From positions 1 to 14,643 of the forward strand of contig SWBL01000634.1 of NCBI GenBank assembly GCA_024195585.1: a DNA stretch of 14,643 nt, given 5' to 3'. Both the position numbers and the translations under genes were made by a program. Below are positions 8,706-14,643 of this stretch, piece after piece. Position 1 is the first letter of the stretch. Each line of letters begins with the position of its first letter. This DNA is from Aureobasidium sp. EXF-3400 (Eukaryota; Ascomycota; Dothideomycetes; Dothideales; Saccotheciaceae). The notes beneath the pieces were generated by a model. That model made no database searches, was not told where the DNA came from, and was given only the letters and a program-made list of their open reading frames with translations.

Positions 8706-9272
8706 CCTATCAAGAAACACTGTAACACAACATGAACTGTCAAAGTCTCTGCTGTGCCCACCTGCCAGTGTATGCGGGTAGCCAGATCGCGCAGTACAAA
8801 CACAGAGGAGTAGGAGTGACAGGTGAAGCACAAGCCTTGTGGAAGACTGCACTTAGGCACATGCTCATCCCGAAACCCCAGATTGCGAACCCTGCTGCAC
8901 ATGGGGACGATGGAAGATTGGAGAACGGTAGAACGCTGAACTGCTCCAGGCCGGTGCTCTCAGAGTTTGAATTAGTAGCTACAAAGCAGCCCTCGAATCT
9001 ACCATGAGGGCATTATTAGTGTATACATGCCGCCAAGCTTCGGCATATTGTATATGAACATCAGCAATTTATCGGAGTCGAACCCGTCTGCTCCTTGCTG
9101 TGCGTTACTGTAGAGAAGCTGTCTGAAACATTCTCAACAGAAGGTGGCTGTTTCGTTCTGCCTCTGGAATGCTGTCCATGCCTTTTGCATCCACATGGCT
9201 GGTGAAAGAATCCAAGTTCGTCCCTGAATATGCTTGGCAATATCGAGATGCGTGCCTTTGACAGAGAGAAGA
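8706..9272. other. Intergenic region between two convergent gene ends
   Basis: This 567-bp gap holds the 3' flanks of the small mitochondrial gene (+) and APS3 (minus). The open frames are short and unrecognisable. The one notable element is the inverted repeat at 8989-9011. A B-box-like word on the minus strand near 9069-9080 is not part of a foldable tRNA. Confidence 0.6.
8989..9011. repeat. Copy 2 of the inverted-repeat element
   Basis: Perfect 6-bp arms GCCCTC (8989-8994) and GAGGGC (9006-9011) with an 11-nt spacer. The first 12 bases are identical to 8160-8171 and the rest is nearly so, with one base length difference. As RNA it would form a small stem-loop, and it sits in the 3' flank shared by two convergent genes. 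Confidence 0.55.
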
Positions 9273-9922
9273 TCATCTGCCCGCCCAAATACCGGGTCCA
9301 AGACCACCAGTACGACTGCCTTCGTTGACAGGCCGCTTGGCGACCTTTCCTTGTGCCTTTACCCCTTGTACCACCCTGTAGAACATTAGCAACGAGCACA
9401 GAAAATCATGTTCAGAGACGTACTTATCCAAGCCTGTCTCAATCACGACGCCACCAACGATCATTTCGCCCAGTACTGCATGTAGCGTTTCAAAGTTGAA
9501 GATGAGATCGAGTTCGCAAACATTTTCAAAGAGTCTGTCCAGTGACTCAACAAAGACTTGGATCAGGTCGAGCAGAGCCAGAGGAGACTCGGTACTAGTG
9601 CTGATGACGATAAAGTAAAGAGTGGCATAGTGGCGGTAGGTGACCAGAGATGGAACGTCGTTGTGAGAATCCGATACCGCCTCTGCGGACTGAGCTGGAG
9701 CGAGAAGAGGTGGCAGTGGTAGGAAGTTACATGCTGATGAAGGTCGCGCTGAGACGAGAGTGAAGATTTCGGAAATCAGACGTTGTTGAACAGCGGTGTC
9801 CTACAGAAAGTTCAGAAAATGAGTCGATGAAATGGTGTCTATTCTCATCGCACCAGCTGTGTGTAGAATTTGGTCAGACGCGGTTGGCCATTGTTATTGA
9901 AAACCAGAACGGCGTTGATCAT
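9273..9922 (-). CDS. APS3: AP-3 adaptor complex subunit sigma, three exons
   Basis: The small (sigma) subunit of the AP-3 adaptor, which sorts cargo from Golgi/endosomes to the vacuole. Spliced model 9922-9854, 9800-9424, 9375-9273 gives 182 residues. The sequence begins MINAVLVFNNNGQPRLTKFY, the standard sigma-adaptin opening, and continues with CNFL (47-50), TYRHYATLYF (77-86), LDLIQVFVESLDRLFENVCE (100-119) and GGVVIET (139-145). These match AP-3 sigma rather than AP-1 or AP-2 sigma. The Gly-rich tail ending GIWAGR is typical of fungal versions. Intron 1 (9853-9801, 53 nt) has the unusual donor GTGCGA and acceptor TGTAG; intron 2 (9423-9376, 48 nt) has GTACGT, branch GCTAAT and acceptor TACAG. 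Splicing intron 2 in phase 2 restores DKVVQGVKAQGK. The gene is divergent from frataxin. Confidence 0.94.
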
Positions 9923-10447
9923 TGCTGCTGTTGTTGTCAAACTATCTGTGTCGCAGGAAAAGGATGGGCTTGAGTGAAGTTAGTGTTCGAAATCTGGCCT
10001 TGCACGTGGTTGTATGGTTCAGGGAGCAAGCAGCAGGATGCGAGACGCTGTTCAAGATCCACAGGCCCACCTCCACATGTGCCAAAGTTTGTCACAGTTG
10101 CCCTTCTACATCTCACGACGAAAGATGCGCCGAAGATGAGGATTCCACACAGTCCCTTGGACTTCAATCAGTGTGTCTAATGTAGCTTTCTCTTATGCAT
10201 AGCTTCTTGATGTTGCAGTAGTCCACAATCTCATGGGCATATTTTGTGACAAAGACGTGTGAGAGGTATGGGTCCAGACCCCGCATTGGATTGGTCAAGC
10301 TCATCGTCATTGCCCTGCTGGAGCTTCCGTCTGTCGCAAACAAGTTGAACTTCATCTCGTCTCTTACACCTCAAGGCATTGTCTACAACCATCTCGATAA
10401 CAACATCCTGCATCCTCTCCTACTACTTCAGCCACACAACTCCAATC
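9923..10447. promoter_or_regulatory. Divergent promoter region between APS3 and frataxin
   Basis: 525 bp between two start codons. It contains a palindromic E-box CACGTG (10003-10008, a bHLH/Cbf1-type site) and two abutting inverted CCAAT boxes (ATTGG at 10285-10289 and 10290-10294), about 155 bp before the frataxin ATG. The last 80 bp before frataxin are C/A/T-rich, like a fungal 5' UTR. A 63-codon minus-strand frame (10355-10164) starts with ATG but has no recognisable relative and no usable splice donor, so I do not call it a gene. Confidence 0.5.
10285..10294 (-). promoter_or_regulatory. Tandem CCAAT boxes upstream of frataxin
   Basis: ATTGGATTGG on the plus strand reads CCAATCCAAT on the minus strand. 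CCAAT is the site of the fungal CCAAT-binding complex, which with HapX controls iron-dependent genes in Pezizomycotina (known). A link to frataxin regulation here is inference; single CCAAT pentamers are common by chance, but an abutting pair is less so. Confidence 0.4.
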
Positions 10448-11090
10448 ATGTCGGCCCCTAGATCAGTCCGTTGCTTGCGCCAGGCAGTCCGCTGCCTCTC
10501 GACTCGTCCTGTAGCTCCCAGATACCTGCCCAGACAAGCTCTCTGCGCATCACAAATCGCTCCTCGCTGCCTCTCCAACTCTTCGCGTACCTTCAAGGGT
10601 ATTCTGCCTGACACCGACGAGCCCACAATGAAGGAGAGCGAACCTCTGCACGAGATTAATGACCCTACACCCATCGCAATTGAAGAATATCACGAGAGAG
10701 CAGACCACTACCTGGAGGAACTCGTCTCTAGAGCCGAGGAGCTTGCAGAGGAGAAGGAAGGTGTCGACGTCGAGTTCTCGGTAAGCATTACTCGCCGCCA
10801 TACCTCCTTGCATCTGCTGACCAACCACTAAGGCCGGCGTCCTCTCCATCACTTACCCTCCCAACGGCACTTACGTTATCAACAAGCAGCCTCCAACCAA
10901 GCAGATCTGGCTGAGCTCCCCTATCAGCGGCCCCAAGAGATTCGACTGGGTCGTCTTGGGCGAGTCGCAGCAACAGAAGGAGGGTGCTGCGTCAGGCGAC
11001 TGGATCTACCTGAGAGACAAGACCAGCCTGACCACTTTGTTGAGAAAGGAGCTGGGCATAACTGTTGGCGAAGAGTCCACTCGTCCTTAA
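10448..11090 (+). CDS. YFH1: Frataxin, mitochondrial; two exons
   Basis: Frataxin is the mitochondrial matrix protein that binds iron and stimulates Fe-S cluster assembly on the Nfs1-Isu scaffold complex. Spliced model 10448-10780 and 10833-11090 gives 196 residues. The intron (10781-10832, 52 nt) has donor GTAAGC, branch GCTGAC and acceptor CTAAG. Residues 1-40 are rich in Arg and nearly free of acids, a typical matrix presequence. The acidic helix ([12 protein letters not shown] onward, 81-105) carries the iron-binding ridge. The conserved sheet contains [11 protein letters not shown] (122-132) and [17 protein letters not shown] (134-150) with the invariant Trp137, then DWIYLRD (167-173) and a C-terminal LLRKEL helix. 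Between DW and DW lies a loop about 13 residues longer than I recall in yeast Yfh1. The start ATG (10448) directly precedes the presequence; the frame is open upstream but has no ATG. Confidence 0.96.
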
Positions 11091-11521
11091 TCGAGCAGTA
11101 GCGCGAATCACAACCGCCCAACTGCACAAGGGTGTCCTAAACAGACAATTTCCGCTGCAACCAAGTGCATTTACCTCTCTTTGCAGACATCCATCACTTC
11201 CTCAACAATCTTGTGCGACTCTTTGACCTACAGTTCAATCACCCGGGTGCGTGGGAGATTAAGAGCATGGGTGCGTACAACTGTCGCGGATGTCTTCCGT
11301 AAAGTCGCATTATAGGCTTCGCATGTCACCAAACTGGAGGCAAGGACAATATCCGACCAGATACGATATCAATGTAAGGACTGATTTGCTTTAAACGTAT
11401 CTACAGTGAGGAAATCACCTTGGAAGTTGGACCTTATTCGCCGTTGCCACGTCGCAACTGTCTTCTTCTTTTCCAATCACTGCCTGCGCTTCATGTTTGT
11501 TTGCTCTGCAAACGGTAATGA

Positions 11522-11529
11522 AACCGGTT
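11522..11529. promoter_or_regulatory. AACCGGTT palindrome (Grainyhead-type site)
   Basis: This 8-bp palindrome equals the known consensus for Grainyhead-family factors, including the fungal homologue described in Neurospora that affects conidial wall remodelling. It is about 2.8 kb from the PIR-like gene, so function is speculative and chance occurrence is quite possible. Confidence 0.2.
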
Positions 11530-12211
11530 CAAAGCGGTCACAGGTTTCAGAACCTAAGGATCCCTTGCCGGACGTTTATCGTGTACAATACATCCACATT
11601 TGTGCTATCAGAATTCCCCCATTGACAGGTAGCTCTCTCCCGTAAACGAGTGATAGTGTTGTGTCACCCCTGCACTCCACACTTTCTTACCCTCGTATCC
11701 AAGTTCTGGTCTCCTCACCCTCACTTCCCCATCCTGCAGCTACAACGCATCATCATGTTTTTTGGGTTGCTCCCTTACGATCGCCCATTCTTACAGGTAG
11801 ACTTGCAATGTACCTTTCGAATCAACCAAATTACAATGCTTCCTTCGCATATGCGGGTTTAGGCAATTACGGAAGCTCGAGGAATCGAGGTAGGTTGAGG
11901 CTTGAAAGGCTGTTGCGGGGACAGTTGTTCGCTGCAATCACCTCGGAGGTTCACCAACGGTCTCACACCGTATTGCCTCATACGCTGTAAACAACCAACA
12001 ACTACTCGTCAACTGAGACATCTCATCCTCAGAACGGGATTACGAGCTGACGACCAAGTCATACATATTGCCGGCATTGACCATGTGACTCTTATTGTAT
12101 TGGCTCAACCATTGATGACATGCTCACCCCAGCCACCTGAGTGAGTGCTGAAGATCCCTCTGACCATCATCACCTCTCAATTTCCTGTTGTCTCTTGCTC
12201 ATAGATCTACT

Positions 12212-12228
12212 ACCTGCAGGCTGCAGGT
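12212..12228. repeat. 17-bp odd palindrome ACCTGCAG-G-CTGCAGGT
   Basis: Two perfect 8-bp arms around one central G. Such compact dyads suit a dimeric DNA-binding protein. No gene is recognised nearby. Confidence 0.5.
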
Positions 12229-12346
12229 CATCTAAAAGTACACTGTACCTCATCTCGCGAGCCGGTGACGGAGGTATGCAGCATAGGCGCCACCATGGCA
12301 TCACGACACACCCAGGACGTTCATATCCATGCGGCCGTTGGACGTT

Positions 12347-12367
12347 GGGCGGTGGGCGGTGGGCGGT
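12347..12367 (+). repeat. Tandem repeat (GGGCGGT) x3
   Basis: Three exact back-to-back copies of a 7-mer, followed by GG. The three GGG runs and the further GG pairs could support a G-quadruplex, or the array could be a cluster of binding sites for a GC-box zinc-finger protein. Confidence 0.6.
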
Positions 12368-14046
12368 GGAAGATCAGAACGAGCTCACTAGACATCGTGC
12401 TTGGGTGCCGGCTAGCCGTAACGTCTCTGATCCTGATTCAAAACTGCTCAGGAACAGAAACACCAAACAAAGTCAACACGATACAACGAAGGAATCGGCA
12501 TGGCCCGAAAACCAAATCGTGTGATTTGCAGTGGCTGTGACTCTGCCAGAGAGACGAAAAACCGCGGAGGGTCTGGTATGAAGCACTGAAAGCAGATAGG
12601 CTTTTGTCATGATGCGTCGATCACCTTTACCGATTCGCTTTAGGTCAAGCCGTGTGATAGCACGGAAACCTTACTCCTCTTTACCTCGAGCTCCGCCTCC
12701 AGACCAGATGCTTGAATGGCTAGATTTGAGTTGTAGATGCTGCACGTGAGTAGACTTATGTCACTAGCTCGTCACGACAAATCATGAAACGAGCACAAAT
12801 TCATCCATGATCCATGGTATGCAGCTTGGGAGCTCACAAAAAGTCGTCGTGTTCGAGTGGGGCGGTGGTGTGTCGTTCCCTTACCGGGCTTGGCCGTCAA
12901 TCCCTCCCGCAGAGCGCAACCCTAACATGGGCCCATCAATAATTCTCATCGGCTTCATCGAGCATGTCGTTGCCTCGGCGAACATCTTGTTGCATCCTAG
13001 CCCCAGCAAGCAAGGAAACATAATCTCCCAGATTGTGCAACGATTCTCCTGCAGAACAAATCTCTAAAACAATGCCTCGACCAGCAGCTGAAGCTGTTGA
13101 ACCTTTCTCACCCAAAACGTCCTGCCAATTCCAACAAGGCTGACTTGGCCTTAATTCGCGCGTGGGGGAGGCGCTATGAGTGCGTGCCACTTTGCGGAGA
13201 GGAGGATACTTTTCCCAGTCAGACCCCGCTCCATGCATCAATGCTCCCGATGCACTGCGAGATGGGTGATCGAAAAGGCGAATATGAAGGATGGCTGGGC
13301 AGTGGGTGCGGCACATGTTATGCGAGTATACGAATGCAGTGGTCATGGAGATTCGTCAAAGGTGGTTGGAAAAGATGCCAAAGAGGTTGCTTGGGTTTCT
13401 ATTTCGGTCATTGACTTGACTTTCTGAGAAACGATCCACGTCGGAGCTTAACGATCGTCACTACTCAACAGCCTTTGAGTCGATGTAGTCAAAAACCCGA
13501 AGCATCAAGACGTCACGGAGAGAAAGCTGGAGTCAGGATGGTTCTTCGGTGCTTCTTCTCACAAATGAGGGTCCCGCATGCGCTTGAGGTTGCTGATGAG
13601 ACGACTGGAAACAAAGACATGCATGGTTGCTGCCGCTCGCCTGCGGGCGTGATTGGTTGCGCTTGCATGCTTCCCGCCTGTCTCTCCCCGCTACGGCTGA
13701 GTAGATCCTGGGTTCGTCACGCAGTACGACCACTAAGAGCCGCAATGCTTGCTGGTCTGTGTTTGGATGGATGTAGGTTTGAGCAATTGGCCGGTTTCGT
13801 CCTTCATCTCCAGATGATCGGTACGACTTGAAGCCGCCGAGCCGGTTTCTTTGCCAAAAGCCTGCTCGTCCGTCAGCCGCTAACCTTCAAAGTACGTCCG
13901 TTTCCAACCTCTGCCCGTTGATCGCAAGCGGCCAACGGTAGGTACGTAAGTGCAGAGCGCTAACAGGCCGTGTTCGTGAGCCAAGCGCTGGAACCATAAT
14001 CCGGTGGAGAGGACTAACGCTGCCTGGCCCAACCACCCCTCCCTGG

Positions 14047-14093
14047 CATTCCACGGGATAATGAGCCTGGGATATAAGAGGTAGGAACATTCC
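14047..14093 (+). promoter_or_regulatory. Core promoter of the PIR-like gene (TATA and flanking CATTCC pair)
   Basis: A TATAA (14073-14077, in GATATAAGAG) lies 236-240 bp before the ATG and is bracketed by two CATTCC words (14047-14052 and 14088-14093), the binding word of TEA/ATTS factors such as AbaA/Tec1. A CCCCT stress-element word is at 14036-14040. The roughly 200-nt leader that follows is rich in C, T and A, as in strongly expressed fungal genes. The TATA is a reasonable call; the factor assignments are inference. Confidence 0.5.
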
Positions 14094-14312
14094 TCCCATT
14101 GTTGCTGCTCTGTTTACACATCAATCCGCTTCGACAACCTTAAGAAGTCACCCCAAAGCTCGACCTTCGTACTTTCCTCTGGTTACAGAACTCACTTTCG
14201 CTCCTCGACCATCATCTCTGTCACCCACACCTGTCGTTAACATCAACATCCATACTACTTGCACATAATCTCCACTGCATCTTCTCAACCAACCACTCTT
14301 ATCACCATCAAT

Positions 14313-14643
14313 ATGAAGTCCTTCGCCATTGCTGCTGCTTTCGCTGGTGCCGCTGTCGCCTTCCCCCAGGGTGTCACCCAGAGCATCTCCCCCAAGACCG
14401 GTCCTCCTGCCGGCTGCTCGGAGAACCACGCCAGCCCTTTCAGCATCTCCATTACCAACGTCACCAACAGCAAGCGTGACCTCGAGTCTCGCCAGGCCAA
14501 GATTTTGACTATCACTCTTAAGAATGGTACCTTGACCGATGACGAGGGCCGCACTGGTTACATTGCTGCCAACAACCAGTTCCAGTTCGACAAGCCCGCC
14601 CAGACCGGTGCCATCTACACCTCTGGTTTCTCCGTCTGCAGCA
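14313..14643 (+). CDS. Secreted PIR-like cell wall protein, 3' end cut off by the window
   Basis: 110 codons are visible, with no stop or intron before the window ends. Residues 1-17 (MKSFAIAAAFAGAAVAF) form a clear signal peptide. A Lys-Arg at 54-55 is placed like the Kex2 site of PIR precursors. The following segment, TITLKNGTLTDDEGRTGYIA (66-85) and NQFQFDKPAQTGAIYTSGF (88-106), matches the opening of the C-terminal domain of PIR/CIS3 cell wall mannoproteins, which continues with a conserved Cys-containing end. N-glycosylation sequons occur at Asn49 and Asn71. No PIR internal repeats lie between the Kex2-like site and the domain, so this is a repeat-less member. Such proteins are secreted and attached to wall glucan. 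The exact attachment cannot be judged because the protein is incomplete. Confidence 0.85.
   Translation, partial: MKSFAIAAAFAGAAVAFPQGVTQSISPKTGPPAGCSENHASPFSISITNVTNSKRDLESRQAKILTITLKNGTLTDDEGRTGYIAANNQFQFDKPAQTGAIYTSGFSVCS

Larger units (their letters stand above)
11091..14312. other. 3.2-kb stretch with no recognisable gene
   Basis: I found no tRNA, no known protein and no convincing spliced model on either strand. Plus-strand frames are up to about 127 codons, overlap each other and have no familiar motifs. The minus strand has no frame of 60 codons or more between 11128 and 12935. The left part is the frataxin 3' flank; the right end is the promoter and leader of the PIR-like gene. Items inside: GTTGC-N6-GCAAC inverted repeat (11443-11458), AACCGGTT (11522-11529), a 17-bp palindrome (12212-12228), a triple GGGCGGT repeat (12347-12367), CACGTG (12743-12748), the inverted repeat CCATG-ATC-CATGG (12805-12817) and the TATA region near 14073. 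A fast-evolving or non-coding RNA gene cannot be excluded. Confidence 0.55.

Noticed and set aside
9061..9090. B-box-like word GGTTCGACTCC on the minus strand, suggesting a tRNA
   Set aside because: The flanking bases cannot form a 5-bp T-stem and no anticodon or D-arm is found at the right distance.
10164..10355. 63-codon minus-strand frame between APS3 and frataxin that reads somewhat like a protein
   Set aside because: It has no recognisable motif, no usable splice donor before its stop, and lies in a divergent promoter; chance is adequate as an explanation.
11755..11900. Possible short spliced gene starting MFFGLLPYDRPFLQ with donor GTAGAC at 11797 and acceptor TTTAG at 11862
   Set aside because: The second exon meets a stop after about eleven codons, the donor is weak and no relative is recognised.
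12936..13346. 136-codon minus frame and overlapping plus frames (105-118 codons) in 13097-13831
   Set aside because: They overlap each other on both strands, lack domains, signal peptides or splice structure, and have no recognisable relatives.
1..14643. Mobile elements, CRISPR arrays or a novel multigene system
   Set aside because: No terminal repeats, transposase or reverse-transcriptase motifs, regular spacer arrays or functionally linked unknown genes were seen; the genes are ordinary fungal core genes.

Overview
The window is nuclear chromosomal DNA of a filamentous ascomycete (Pezizomycotina, plausibly a Dothideomycete; the class is a guess from the style of the proteins). Evidence: very short introns (48-87 nt) with GT/AG borders and TACTAAC/CTAAC/CTGAC-type branch sites, an intron-containing tRNA gene, fungal core proteins (Srs2, cytosolic LeuRS, AP-3 sigma, frataxin) and a PIR-type cell wall protein. 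All gene calls come from reading translations and splice signals by eye; no database was searched.

Layout, left to right. Positions 1-98 are the 3' part of an elongator tRNA-Met(CAT) gene with a 34-nt intron, followed by Pol III T-runs. Positions 326-3349 (+) encode an intronless Srs2-type UvrD-family DNA helicase. A 1-kb gap without a supported gene separates it from the convergent cytosolic leucyl-tRNA synthetase gene (7941-4345, minus, four exons). Its last exon is only 31 nt and lies beyond an apparent in-frame stop that is really part of a splice donor. A 271-bp divergent promoter links LeuRS to a small three-exon gene (8213-8705, +) for an uncharacterised, probably mitochondrial, single-pass membrane protein. 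Then come the convergent AP-3 sigma gene (9922-9273, minus, three exons), a 525-bp divergent promoter, and the frataxin gene (10448-11090, +, two exons). About 3.2 kb without a recognisable gene (11091-14312) follows. The window ends inside a secreted PIR-like cell wall protein gene that starts at 14313.

The genes form no pathway or cluster. They are housekeeping functions: translation (tRNA-Met, LeuRS), DNA repair (Srs2), vacuolar trafficking (APS3), mitochondrial Fe-S assembly (frataxin) and the cell wall (PIR). I see no transposon, CRISPR, biosynthetic cluster or obviously transferred DNA, and no clear novel system. The points most worth a second look are: the hidden terminal exon of LeuRS; an in-frame ATG-less 5' extension of LeuRS that resembles a mitochondrial presequence; a duplicated inverted-repeat element either side of the small mitochondrial gene; a PIP-box-like motif in the Srs2 tail; and several palindromic or tandem elements in the long gene-free stretch.
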